Below are positions 1-7,754 of a DNA stretch of 64,000 bases, piece by piece. The first letter of the stretch is position 1. Each line of letters starts with the position of its first letter. The position numbers and the translations under genes are program-made. Below the pieces are notes generated by a model. That model ran no database searches, was not told where the DNA came from, and worked only from the letters and a program-made list of their open reading frames with translations. This DNA is from JACKII01 sp963807085 (GTDB lineage Bacteria; Pseudomonadota; Alphaproteobacteria; Bin95), in assembly GCA_963807085.1 (NCBI GenBank), contig CAWEBB010000014.1:62001-126000 (forward strand), read 5' to 3'.

Positions 1-1360
1 GGTGTTGCTGCTCGGTGGGCAACTCCGGCACTTCATGCTCATTCCCCCCCGCCTTCAGCATCTCCCGCCGGCGCTTGCTGTGCCGGGTGAACCATTCGCG
101 GAAGAAACCCACGCCGAACACGGCGCCGACGGCAATGTGGGTGGAACTGACCGGCAGGCCCAGTCCCGATGCGATGATTACGGTGATTGCGGCAGAGAGC
201 GCCACGCAATAGGCGCGCATGGGGTTCATCTTGGTAATCTGGTCACCCACCATTCGCACCAGTTTCGGGCCATAGATGAACAGGCCCAGACTGATGCCGA
301 CCGCACCGATCAACATGATCCAGCCGGGGACGGTTGCGCTAGCGGCCACGTTTCCGAACTGCGCGCTGTGCAGGATGGCGGCGAGAGGGCCGATCGCGTT
401 GGCGACGTCGTTCGCGCCATGGGCGAAGGAGAGCAGGGCGGCTGAGCAGATCAGCGGCAGGCGGAACAGCAGGCGGAGCGAGCGGTTCCGGTTCTCCATC
501 CCCTCCGACTGGCGGCGGATCAGCGGGTGCGTGATGGCCCAGGTCGCGGCAAAAACAGAAAGGCCGATAGCCGCAACGGCGTACGGTCCTACCTTCCAAA
601 CCTGCTTCAGGCCCTTGACGGACAGGTAGGCGGCAAAAGCGCCGGCCATGATCGCGATCAGCAACGGTATCCATTTGCGGGCCGCGGTGATCTTGTCTTC
701 CTGGTAGATCAGGTTCAGCTTGATGAACGCCAGGAAGGCGGCGGCAATCACGCCGCCCATCAGGGGCGAGATCACCCAGCTGGCGGCGATCTGGCCGAGC
801 GTCGCCCAGTTCACCAACTGAAAGCCCACGGCGGCGACGCCGGCACCCATCACGCCGCCGACGACGGCGTGCGTCGTCGACACCGGGGCCCCCACCACGG
901 TCGCCAGGTTAACCCAGATGGCAGAGGCGACCAGCGCCGCCATCATCGCCCGGATGAACGTGTCGTTGTCCTGCACCTGCGAGGGATCGATGATGCCCTT
1001 CGAGATCGTGGAGACCACGTCGCCACCAGCGATTAACGCCCCGGCGCTTTCGAAGATGGCGGCAATCACCAGCGCCATCACCAGGGTCATGGCCCGCGAG
1101 CCGACCGCCGGCCCCACATTGTTGGCAACGTCGTTTGCCCCAATGTTCAGCGCCATATAGCCGCCCAGGACGGCGGCAAAGATCACCAGCGCATCGTCGC
1201 CGGGAACGCCGGCGAAAATGCCGGCCAACACCGCCGATGCGCCCAGAAACAACACGGCCGTCGAATGAAGGACAAGGCTTCTGGCCGTTGTCCGCGTTGC
1301 GGCCTCGACATGGACGATCTTGTCCAGGTCTTTGTCTAAGGTTCTCTTGGTCAGGTTCAT
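1..1360 (-). CDS. Inorganic phosphate transporter, PiT family (3' end beyond window)
   Basis: Integral membrane permease of the PiT/Pho4 family, which imports phosphate with a cation. The reading frame starts at the ATG at 1358-1360 and runs open to the window edge, about 453 codons, so the C-terminus is missing. Both halves of the family's internal duplication are visible: GANDVANNVGPAVG in the first part and GANDVANAIGPLA in the second. Several long hydrophobic segments (LALVIAAIFES type) alternate with short loops. The N-terminus has a charged stretch before the first membrane segment. It lies 17 bp downstream of the NUDIX gene on the same strand and is probably co-transcribed with it. The family is certain; substrate and coupling ion are inferred from the family. 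Confidence 0.93.
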   Translation of the reverse strand, partial: MNLTKRTLDKDLDKIVHVEAATRTTARSLVLHSTAVLFLGASAVLAGIFAGVPGDDALVIFAAVLGGYMALNIGANDVANNVGPAVGSRAMTLVMALVIAAIFESAGALIAGGDVVSTISKGIIDPSQVQDNDTFIRAMMAALVASAIWVNLATVVGAPVSTTHAVVGGVMGAGVAAVGFQLVNWATLGQIAASWVISPLMGGVIAAAFLAFIKLNLIYQEDKITAARKWIPLLIAIMAGAFAAYLSVKGLKQVWKVGPYAVAAIGLSVFAATWAITHPLIRRQSEGMENRNRSLRLLFRLPLICSAALLSFAHGANDVANAIGPLAAILHSAQFGNVAASATVPGWIMLIGAVGISLGLFIYGPKLVRMVGDQITKMNPMRAYCVALSAAITVIIASGLGLPVSSTHIAVGAVFGVGFFREWFTRHSKRRREMLKAGGNEHEVPELPTEQQH

Positions 1361-1377
1361 GGAGATCCGGCGTTACG

Positions 1378-1908
1378 CTAAGCGGCTGTCAAATCGGCGA
1401 GACGTTCGGGCGTCTTGGCCAGCCCGGCGAGCAGCCAGGCAAGCCCTTTGTCGTCGGCCCGTTCGGCGGCGGCGGCGATGTGGCACCACCGAACCTCCCG
1501 TTTTTCCCGCTCTTTCCAGTCTAGCCGTTGAGTGCAGACCAGCAGCGGGAACACGAACACACGGCAAGGTACGGAATAGCCCTTGCGTTTCTTTTCATAG
1601 ACAAAGGAGCCGATCGGCTCCTCGGCCAGTACGCCTTCCGTGCCGGCCTCTTCCAAGGCTTCGAGGGCCGCCGTTTCGCGCAGAGACAGGTGCTTTTCCG
1701 GCCAGCCTTTGGGAATGATCCAGCGCTTGCCTCCCTTGGACGTGATGAGGGCGACTTCCACACCTTGCGGTGTCCAGACATAGGGAAGAGCCGCCGCTTG
1801 CCGAAGGGATTTGAAGGGAATAAGCACGATCACCAGTGGTATGTTGCGAGACGTTCCGGCTGTATGATGGATTCGCCTACGAAACGGAATTGTATCGTTA
1901 TTTCGCAT
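1378..1908 (-). CDS. NUDIX hydrolase with variant NUDIX box
   Basis: Predicted hydrolase of a nucleoside diphosphate linked to another group. The NUDIX helix is visible at about residues 68-92 as GWPEKHLSL followed by ALEALEEAG; the EExG core that binds metal is kept, while the Arg of the usual REUXEE motif is Leu and the first box Glu is not at the standard spacing. The IPKGWP lead-in is typical of an alphaproteobacterial NUDIX group related to diphosphoinositol/diadenosine polyphosphate hydrolases. The first ATG gives 176 aa, but the initial 30 residues look unconserved and GTG codons at residues 26 and 28 are possible starts. It sits directly upstream of the phosphate permease, which hints at a link to phosphate metabolism. 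Exact substrate unknown. Confidence 0.82.
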   Translation of the reverse strand: MRNNDTIPFRRRIHHTAGTSRNIPLVIVLIPFKSLRQAAALPYVWTPQGVEVALITSKGGKRWIIPKGWPEKHLSLRETAALEALEEAGTEGVLAEEPIGSFVYEKKRKGYSVPCRVFVFPLLVCTQRLDWKEREKREVRWCHIAAAAERADDKGLAWLLAGLAKTPERLADLTAA

Positions 1909-2093
1909 TGTATAGTTGCGGCAGCCTGTGGCTTTTCTTCGGGCCCAATTGCCGGCAGGCTTCCGTTAGCCGGCGTTTCGGGAGCGGCCTCGATGAAAGC
2001 GCGCGTGTCGAATACCACGACCGCTTGGGCCGGTGCAATCGCGCGGAAGTGCCGAGCTCTCACCGCCGGCCGAAGGCAACGGATCGAAGGCAA

Positions 2094-2921
2094 ATGGATC
2101 AGAGGAGCGATGTCGCCGTGTTGGACCTGCCCGAATGCGAGACGCTGGCGCTGGAATGCGATGGTCCGCGTCTGAACCTGACCTTCAACCGTCCCGACCG
2201 GCGGAACGCGCTCACCCATGCCATGATGCTGGAACTGAGCGCGGTTCTGAAATGGACCGCGGCGCAGGAGGGCGTGCGGGTGGTGGTGCTGCGCGGGGCC
2301 GGCGGCAATTTTTCTGCGGGCGGCGACCTGGACGCGATGCGGGAGACGCCGCCGCGGGGCGCGGACGGCACGGACCCCATGCTACCGGCCTATCGCGAGA
2401 TGGGGCATGCGCTTAGCCTGTTGAACGAGCTGCCCCAGGGAGTTATCGCCTGTGTGGAGGGCGCGGCCGTGGGCGGCGGCCTCGGCATGGCCTGCTGTGC
2501 CGACTATGCCATCGGCCTGGCCGATACGAAGTTCGGCATGCCCGAAGCGAAGTGGGGCTTCATCCCTTCGCAGATCGTGCCGTTCGTCGTGGGCCGCATC
2601 GGTGCGGGCGCCGCCCGCGCCATGATTGCGACGGGCCGTATCGCGCGCGGCGAAGAGGCGTTCCGGCTCGGCATCCTGCACGAACTGGCAAGCGACCCGG
2701 CAGACCTGGAGGCCAAGATCGAGGCCGCCGTTGCCGACGTGCTGCTTAGCGCACCGCATGCGCTTGCCGAGGCGAAGCGGCTCGCACGGCTGGCGCCCAC
2801 TCGCAGCTATGACGAGACCCTGGATGACGCGGCCGCCCGCATCGTCCACCTGCTGCGCCAGCCGGAGGCAGCGGAGGGCATCGCCGCCTTTCTGGCCAAG
2901 CGAAAGCCGGGATGGAGCTAA
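2094..2921 (+). CDS. Enoyl-CoA hydratase/isomerase family protein (crotonase)
   Basis: Crotonase-fold enzyme acting on acyl-CoA thioesters, probably hydration or isomerisation in fatty acid or aromatic acid breakdown. The oxyanion-hole stretch GNFSAGGDLDAM and the second one GAAVGGGLGMACCADY are clear, and MPEAKWGF carries the Glu of the catalytic region. The frame is open upstream to 1836, but homology starts only near residue 20 of the ATG at 2094. A GTG at 2118, preceded by AGAGGAG, is an equally good start (267 aa). Transcription is divergent from the NUDIX gene. Which reaction it performs cannot be told from the sequence. Confidence 0.88.
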   Translation: MDQRSDVAVLDLPECETLALECDGPRLNLTFNRPDRRNALTHAMMLELSAVLKWTAAQEGVRVVVLRGAGGNFSAGGDLDAMRETPPRGADGTDPMLPAYREMGHALSLLNELPQGVIACVEGAAVGGGLGMACCADYAIGLADTKFGMPEAKWGFIPSQIVPFVVGRIGAGAARAMIATGRIARGEEAFRLGILHELASDPADLEAKIEAAVADVLLSAPHALAEAKRLARLAPTRSYDETLDDAAARIVHLLRQPEAAEGIAAFLAKRKPGWS

Positions 2922-2963
2922 TCGATCTTAAGGATTGATTTACGAACATTTGCGACAACAGAG

Positions 2964-3018
2964 CACGTAGACCAACGCTACGTGAGTGATGGAATTCAAC
3001 TATAAGTTCATCACTCAC
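2964..3018 (+). promoter_or_regulatory. Two overlapping inverted repeats around a start codon
   Basis: CACGTAG at 2964-2970 pairs perfectly with CTACGTG at 2978-2984 (7-nt loop). GTGAGTGATG at 2982-2991, which contains the ATG of the next gene, pairs perfectly with CATCACTCAC at 3009-3018 (17-nt loop). The two stems share bases 2982-2984, so in mRNA they would compete. The second would hide the start codon. No good Shine-Dalgarno sequence is visible upstream. This could be a translational switch or a DNA operator pair. Confidence 0.45.
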
Positions 3019-4308
3019 ATTCGTGGAGACCTGCGCGTGCGCGTATCGATTTTTTCGTTCGTCTTGTTGCTGTTGTTCGGTGCATTTGTGGTCGGCATGT
3101 GGGCCCATCACAAGGGGTGGGAGCCATCCGAACTGCTCATAATGGCGCGCAACAGCTATCGCAGCTATGCCGATACGGGCATGGTCGTGCCCATCAACTC
3201 CTATGCGCAGAGGACTCCGCACCGCGGCCAATCGGAGGGCCCCTATGTCGTGAAGCGGCCGGAGGCGATGGCGGAAGGCTATGTGCTGATCAACCGGATC
3301 GTGCTGCCCGACCATCGCTACGAGTCGATTCTGATCGACCGTGAAGGCACGGTGCTGCACCGCTGGCCGATCGATTACTCCCGCATCCATGCGGATGGCT
3401 CGCCCTCGCAATTCGCTCATGTCGTTACGCCGCTGCCCGATGGCTCGGTGCTGGCGAGTTTCGATGACGACGCCCGTGCCCTGGTCCGGTTGGATGGTTG
3501 CGGCGAACCGATTTGGGCGCGCACCGATCAGGTCTATCACCACGCCATCCGCAAGGACGACGGGAAGGGCTATTGGGCATGGCAGGCGGCGGTATTCGAC
3601 GGCGGCCACGATCACCGCATGGTGCGATTCGACGAAGAAACCGGCGACATTCTGGAATCCATCGACCTGATGGAAGATGTGATGGCCAAGAACCCGGCGA
3701 ACCAGCTGGCGCTGACCATCCCGGAAGGCTTCAAACTGCGGAAGGACATAACGCGCGAAAACGTGAAAAAGGACCTGCTGCATCCCAACGATCTGAAGCC
3801 GCTGCCGGCGGCCTATGCGGCGGCCTATCCGCAATTCGAGGCGGGCGACCTGCTGGTCTCGTTCAGAAACATCAATATGCTCGGCGTTATCGGGCGCAAG
3901 AACCACAACATTATCTGGGCAGGGTACGGGCCCTGGTACGGCCAGCACGATCCCGACTGGAATGCCGATGGAACGATCACGGTCTATTCCAACAACCACC
4001 ACCGGCGGCGGACTTCGATTGTGGAGATCGATCCCGAGACCCGCGCCGCGCGCGACCGGTTTTGGGATACCGAACTCGATTTCAATTCCTACCAAATGGG
4101 CCAGCACCAGAAACTGCCCAACGGCAACTGGCTGATTACCTCACCGATGCAGGGCCGGGTTATCGAGGTCACCGATGACGGCCTGATCGTGCGGGAATGG
4201 GCCAACTATCTGGACGAAACCTATAATGCGACGGTCACCTATGCCGAATGGGTGCCGCTGGATTATTTCGAGCGGATGCCCTCATGCAGCGGCGGCAAAG
4301 CCAGTTGA
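2989..4308 (+). CDS. Arylsulfotransferase (ASST)-like membrane-anchored protein
   Basis: 439-residue protein resembling the arylsulfotransferase family (beta-propeller proteins that, in characterised members, move sulfate between phenolic compounds without PAPS). One transmembrane segment lies at about residues 20-40 (IFSFVLLLLFGAFVVGMWA), leaving a long domain probably on the periplasmic side. Family-like stretches are HPNDLKPL, GDLLVSFRNINMLGVI and a run of propeller-like repeats such as LPDGSVLASFDDDA and LPNGNWLITSPMQG. ATG at 2989 is chosen over the GTG immediately before it. The catalytic His of true ASSTs cannot be assigned from sequence alone, so the enzymatic role is inference. Its 3' end converges on an SDR gene 20 bp away. 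Confidence 0.7.
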   Translation: MEFNYKFITHIRGDLRVRVSIFSFVLLLLFGAFVVGMWAHHKGWEPSELLIMARNSYRSYADTGMVVPINSYAQRTPHRGQSEGPYVVKRPEAMAEGYVLINRIVLPDHRYESILIDREGTVLHRWPIDYSRIHADGSPSQFAHVVTPLPDGSVLASFDDDARALVRLDGCGEPIWARTDQVYHHAIRKDDGKGYWAWQAAVFDGGHDHRMVRFDEETGDILESIDLMEDVMAKNPANQLALTIPEGFKLRKDITRENVKKDLLHPNDLKPLPAAYAAAYPQFEAGDLLVSFRNINMLGVIGRKNHNIIWAGYGPWYGQHDPDWNADGTITVYSNNHHRRRTSIVEIDPETRAARDRFWDTELDFNSYQMGQHQKLPNGNWLITSPMQGRVIEVTDDGLIVREWANYLDETYNATVTYAEWVPLDYFERMPSCSGGKAS

Positions 4309-4328
4309 GGCTGACGCTCGTTTACGCC

Positions 4329-5066
4329 TTAGGCCGCCGTCCAGCCGCCGTCGATCAGTAAGGTGTGGCCGGTGGTAAAGCTGGCCTCGTCCGACAGCAG
4401 GTAGAGCATGCCGCTTGCGATTTCGTGGGCCTCGCCGAAGCGTTTCATGGCGTGGCGGTTGCGGGATTTCTCGCGCGCTTCCGGGTCCGGGTTGCGGGCC
4501 ATGCCGGCGCGAAACAGCGCCGTGTCGGTTGCGCCGGGCGCGACGGCGTTGACGCGGATATTGTCCGCCGCCAGTTCCAGCGCCGCGGTCTTGGTCAGGC
4601 TGACGATGGCGCCCTTGCTGGCGATATAGGCGGCGTTCAGCGCGCCGCCGCCAAAGGCAAGCTGCGAGGCCACCGTCACCACGCTGCCGCCGTTCTGCTT
4701 GCGAAACGCGGGCAGGCAGGCAAGAAGCCAGATCCAGGTGGCCTTCACGTTCACGGCAAAGACCTCGTCCCAGTCCTGCTCCGTGATCCGGTCGATGGGG
4801 ATGCCGCTGCGCGAGATGCCGGCAGAGGTTGCAAGCCCGTTAACACGGCCCGTCCTCTCTTCTGCCAGCGCCACGGCCTCTGCCGCCAGTGCGGCGTCCC
4901 GCACGTCGCCGGTAAGTTTCATGGGAGTGGCGAGCGCCGCCATGCCCGCCGCGTCTCGATCCACGGCCACCACCTGCGCGCCCTCCGCCATGCAGCGTTC
5001 CGCCAGGGCCAGGCCGATGCCGGAGCCCGCGCCGGTAACAATGATGGTTTTATCGGCCAGGCGCAT
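4329..5066 (-). CDS. Short-chain dehydrogenase/reductase (SDR)
   Basis: NAD(P)-dependent oxidoreductase of the classical SDR family, 245 aa. The cofactor motif TGAGSGIG is at residues 12-19, the active-site YIASK is present with Ser in VTVASQ, and the C-terminal LIDGGWTA is typical. The usual NNAG structural motif reads TSAG here, an uncommon change. The Asp after beta-2 (AVDRD) suggests NAD rather than NADP. The frame extends five residues further to 5081, but the ATG at 5066 has GGGAG upstream at a fair distance and fits family length better. Substrate unknown. Confidence 0.88.
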   Translation of the reverse strand: MRLADKTIIVTGAGSGIGLALAERCMAEGAQVVAVDRDAAGMAALATPMKLTGDVRDAALAAEAVALAEERTGRVNGLATSAGISRSGIPIDRITEQDWDEVFAVNVKATWIWLLACLPAFRKQNGGSVVTVASQLAFGGGALNAAYIASKGAIVSLTKTAALELAADNIRVNAVAPGATDTALFRAGMARNPDPEAREKSRNRHAMKRFGEAHEIASGMLYLLSDEASFTTGHTLLIDGGWTAA

Positions 5067-5114
5067 GATCGCCGCTCCCACGCTATGATCGGAGCAGCGA
5101 TTATAGCAGCCGGG

Positions 5115-5468
5115 CTAGGCTTCGACGATTATCTTGAAGCCGCCATAGATCAGGCGCTTGCCGTCGAAGGGCATTTCTCCCGCCGCGCTCGCATTCTGCA
5201 TGGCTTCCATGACCTTGGGCAATTGTTCGTCGCGCAGCTGCTTGGACGGCCAACGAACCCACGAAAAGACAGCGGTTTCATCCTCTTGCAGCTTCACCGC
5301 CATCGGAAACGATGTTACCTCGCCGGCCGGCACATCGTCTCCCCAGCATTCCACCACCTCAATGGCGCCGTGGTCCTTGAAAATCGCCGCCATCCGCTGG
5401 GCGAGTGCAATATAGGCGTCGTGGTTCTTGGTCGGAACCGGCACGATAACGCCGTCGATATAAGCCAT
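5115..5468 (-). CDS. DUF1428 family protein (YbaA-like)
   Basis: 117-residue cytosolic protein matching the DUF1428/YbaA family, a dimeric alpha/beta-barrel fold with no established activity. The start MAYIDGVIVPVP and the stretches VVECWGDDVP and FSWVRWPSK are characteristic. AAAGGAG precedes the ATG. It is the last gene of a four-gene operon (TetR, SRPBCC, VOC, DUF1428), separated from the VOC gene by 15 bp. Similar combinations of SRPBCC, VOC and DUF1428 genes under ArsR-type regulators are familiar in proteobacteria; here the regulator is TetR-type. Confidence 0.88.
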   Translation of the reverse strand: MAYIDGVIVPVPTKNHDAYIALAQRMAAIFKDHGAIEVVECWGDDVPAGEVTSFPMAVKLQEDETAVFSWVRWPSKQLRDEQLPKVMEAMQNASAAGEMPFDGKRLIYGGFKIIVEA

Positions 5469-5483
5469 TGTTTTAGGCTCCTT

Positions 5484-5966
5484 TCAGCCATGATAAGCAG
5501 CTTCGAGCGCTGCAATTTCGATTTTTCCCATCTGCATCATCGCCTGCATGACGCGGTCGGCACCCGCACGGTCCGGCGCATTAAGCAGCTGTGGCAGTGT
5601 CTTTGGCACGATCTGCCAGGACACGCCGAACCGGTCTTTCAGCCAGCCGCACTGGCTCCCGGCGCCACCGTCGGCGGTCAGCGCTTCCCAAAGCCGGTCG
5701 GTTTCCGCCTGGTCCTCGGTCAGGACCGAGATCGAGGCGGCCTCGTTCGGTTTGAACATCGGGCCCCCGTTCAGCACCATGTAGGGCATGCCCGCCAGCG
5801 TGAACTCCACCACGAGCGGCGGGCGGTCAGGATCGGGCCGCACGATATTGTCCAACCGGCTGCCCGGCAGCAGGGAGACGTAAAATTCCGCTGCTTCATG
5901 TCCGTTACCGTCGAACCAAAAGCAGGTTCGGACTTTTGCCTGAAGGTCCATTGCTTGGAAGTCCAT
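5484..5966 (-). CDS. VOC family protein (PhnB-like)
   Basis: 160-residue member of the vicinal oxygen chelate superfamily, PhnB/3-demethylubiquinone methyltransferase-like subgroup. Typical are TCFWFDGNGHEAAEFY near the N-terminus, LNGGPMFKPNEAASISV in the middle and CGWLKDRFGVSWQIVP near the end. Such proteins bind small molecules or metal; function is rarely known. The ATG at 5966 has GAGAGG directly upstream; another in-frame ATG at 5978 abuts the SRPBCC stop codon. Second structural gene but one of the TetR operon. Confidence 0.85.
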   Translation of the reverse strand: MDFQAMDLQAKVRTCFWFDGNGHEAAEFYVSLLPGSRLDNIVRPDPDRPPLVVEFTLAGMPYMVLNGGPMFKPNEAASISVLTEDQAETDRLWEALTADGGAGSQCGWLKDRFGVSWQIVPKTLPQLLNAPDRAGADRVMQAMMQMGKIEIAALEAAYHG

Positions 5967-5978
5967 GTCGCCTCTCAT

Positions 5979-6458
5979 CTATAGCGATTGGGCCAGCGCT
6001 TCGAGCTGGCGCGCCGCCTGGGTCCAGCCGCTCTCAAAGCCCATGGCGACGTGAGCGTCCCGGTCCTCCGGCCGCCAGTGACGGGCGACGGCGCCATAGG
6101 TGGTCGTGCCGCCCCCGTTCTCTCTCATCGTAATGATGGCGGTCATGAACGGCTTTTCCGCCGGTATCCAACCCTCCCTATAGGCGTCGGTCATCACCAG
6201 CCGCTCGGGCGCAGAGATTTCCAGAAAGACGCCGCGATTGGACATTTCTTCGCCTTCCGGGCTGCGCATGGTGATATCGCAGCGCCCGCCGGGGCGAACG
6301 TCCAGGTCGGCAGCCGAAACGGTCCAAGGGTGTGGCGTGAACCATTGCTTCAGCAGGACGGCCTCGGTCCAACAGCGCCAAATTTTCTCCCTCGGCGCGG
6401 CCAGGATCAGAGACAGGGCGAGGTCGCGAGGGTCTTGGGGTACGGTCAAAATGGTCAC
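5979..6458 (-). CDS. SRPBCC (AHSA1-like) family protein
   Basis: 159-residue START-like/AHSA1 domain protein: LILAAPREKIWRCWTEAVLLK at the start (the typical AHSA1 opening), WFTPHPWTV, GGRCDITMRSPEGEE and the C-terminal GFESGWTQAARQLEALA. Members bind hydrophobic ligands; no catalysis can be claimed. The start is taken as the GTG at 6456-6458, which overlaps the TGA stop of the TetR gene (GTGA), an arrangement favouring translational coupling; AAGGAG lies just before it inside tetR. It abuts the VOC gene downstream. Confidence 0.84.
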   Translation of the reverse strand: MTILTVPQDPRDLALSLILAAPREKIWRCWTEAVLLKQWFTPHPWTVSAADLDVRPGGRCDITMRSPEGEEMSNRGVFLEISAPERLVMTDAYREGWIPAEKPFMTAIITMRENGGGTTTYGAVARHWRPEDRDAHVAMGFESGWTQAARQLEALAQSL

Positions 6459-7141
6459 TCCTTGGCTGCGGTTGGTTGGGAGGGGTGTGGCTTGGCAGGG
6501 CATGATGGAGAGGCGCGCCCGCCATCGAACAGCAGTTCCACGTAGCGGCGCAGGTGAGCGACACTGTCCAGAGCCGGACCGGGACCACCTTCCGCCTTGG
6601 CCAGGATGAAGGCGCCCTGCAAGACCGCCTGGGTGTGTAGGGCCAGGCTTTGCGCCGTCCAGCCATTGGGCTCGATCCCGTGCGCCTCGATGGCGAGCCC
6701 GATGTCCTCGGCCAACAGGCTCGCGTGCCGGTGGATGCTTTCGGCGCAGGCATCGCGCACCGCCGGACGCGTTTCGAACGCCTCCTGCAGCATGGTGCCG
6801 GCCAGGCAGGTGAACGCCGCGACCTCGCCCCGCAAAAGCGAGCGGCGGAAATCGATGTAGGCGAGCACCCGGTCCAACGGGTCCGCATGGTCGTGATAGG
6901 GGGCGCTCGCGAACAGGGCGCCGGTCATCTCCGTCCAATGTTCGGCGGCGGCGATCGCAAGATCGTCCTTGGATTTGAAATGGTGGAAGAAGGCGCCCTT
7001 GGTCACCCCCGCCGCGGCGCAGAGTTCATCCACCGAGGTCGCGGAATAGCCTTTTGCCCGGATCAGACCCAACGCCGCGGTCAGCAGGCGCTCGCGTGCG
7101 TCCCGTCTTTGCTCTCGTTTGTTGCCAGCTGCGCGCGCCAT
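6455..7141 (-). CDS. TetR/AcrR family transcriptional regulator
   Basis: 228-residue one-domain repressor type: an N-terminal helix-turn-helix at about residues 15-60 with SVDELCAAAGVTKGAFFHHF, then an all-helical ligand-binding region. The ATG at 7141 follows GGAAGG; an in-frame ATG at 7159 has no such signal. It heads the operon with SRPBCC, VOC and DUF1428 genes. A near-perfect palindrome 30 bp upstream (7171-7188) is its likely binding site, implying autoregulation of the whole operon. The inducer is unknown; the family often senses hydrophobic or electrophilic compounds. Confidence 0.92.
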   Translation of the reverse strand: MARAAGNKREQRRDARERLLTAALGLIRAKGYSATSVDELCAAAGVTKGAFFHHFKSKDDLAIAAAEHWTEMTGALFASAPYHDHADPLDRVLAYIDFRRSLLRGEVAAFTCLAGTMLQEAFETRPAVRDACAESIHRHASLLAEDIGLAIEAHGIEPNGWTAQSLALHTQAVLQGAFILAKAEGGPGPALDSVAHLRRYVELLFDGGRASPSCPAKPHPSQPTAAKE

Positions 7142-7170
7142 CGAACCTTCCAGTTCCATTCGCAGGAATT

Positions 7171-7188
7171 ATACCGACCGGTTGGTAT
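7171..7188. promoter_or_regulatory. Palindromic TetR-type operator
   Basis: ATACCGACCGGTTGGTAT is an 18-bp palindrome with only one mismatched pair. It lies 30 bp upstream of the tetR start. ACCGACCGGT cores are common in TetR-family operators, so this is probably the autoregulatory site. Confidence 0.7.
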
Positions 7189-7210
7189 GTGTGGCAAGCG
7201 TGTAATTTCT

Positions 7211-7272
7211 CGCCACGGCCGCCGAGGCTATCGCGCCAACAGTGTGATTCGATTGCCTCGGCGGCCGTGGCG
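7211..7272 (-). terminator. 18-bp perfect hairpin between monooxygenase and tetR
   Basis: Bases 7211-7228 and 7255-7272 are perfectly complementary (18 bp, 26-nt loop; core GCCGCCGAGGC / GCCTCGGCGGC). It lies downstream of the monooxygenase stop and just upstream of the tetR promoter, so it probably ends the upstream transcript. No strong T-run follows on either strand. Confidence 0.5.
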
Positions 7273-7376
7273 GCCTGGCTCGTGGACTAGGCGTCCGACA
7301 TCACGCGGCTTGGCTGGTGGACTCAGGCGTCCGACATCACGCGGCTTGGCTGGTGGACTCAGGCGTCCGACATCAC
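7270..7376. repeat. Three tandem copies of a 36-bp unit at a gene's 3' end
   Basis: Copies lie at 7270-7304 (35 bp, degenerate), 7305-7340 and 7341-7376; the last two are identical. The unit includes, on the minus strand, the final codons V-M-S-D-A and stop of the monooxygenase gene, so two extra copies of the gene's end lie beyond the true stop. The array touches the 18-bp hairpin. Confidence 0.9.
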
Positions 7377-7670
7377 ATAGACCGCGCGGTCGGCGAGCAT
7401 GTCTTTGGTCTTGGCGCCATAGTCTTTCATGTGTGGCGAGGCGCCATGTGCCTTGAGGGCATCCAGGCTCGCCCACTTCTCGATCACGACGAAGGTGTCG
7501 TCGCTGTGCTTCTTGGCGAAGCCGGCATCGGCGCAATCGATAGTGGCGCCATACTCAATGCAGCCGTCCTCGGCCTGGACCGCCGGCACGTTGGCTTTGA
7601 ACAGCTTCAGCACTTCGTCGCGCTTGCCGGGCTTAGCGGTGATGACGGCGATTACGTGAACGCGGGACAT
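7359..7670 (-). CDS. Antibiotic biosynthesis monooxygenase (ABM) domain protein, putative quinol monooxygenase
   Basis: 103-residue single-domain dimeric alpha+beta-barrel protein. VIAVITAKPGKRDEVLKLF and the FVVIEKWASLDALKAH stretch, then SPHMKDY, are typical of ABM/YgiN-type proteins, some of which oxidise quinols. The ATG at 7670 is followed by MSRVHVIAV, the normal family start. The 3' end (last five codons and stop) is duplicated downstream as a tandem repeat. It stands alone between the second crotonase and tetR. Confidence 0.88.
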   Translation of the reverse strand: MSRVHVIAVITAKPGKRDEVLKLFKANVPAVQAEDGCIEYGATIDCADAGFAKKHSDDTFVVIEKWASLDALKAHGASPHMKDYGAKTKDMLADRAVYVMSDA

Positions 7671-7754
7671 GATTGGTTCCTCCTGATGGGATGAGCAGTT
7701 TGGCTAGGACCATCGGCCGCTGTCAATGCGGGGCGGGGGCGGCCCCGGCGGCGT

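Noticed and set aside
4365..5984. 539-codon open frame on the plus strand
   Set aside because: It runs antisense across the SDR, DUF1428 and VOC genes, all of which have clear family motifs; high-GC DNA often leaves such antisense frames open.
7270..7376. Possible CRISPR-like array
   Set aside because: Units are directly tandem with no spacers, one is degenerate, and the unit is the end of a gene.
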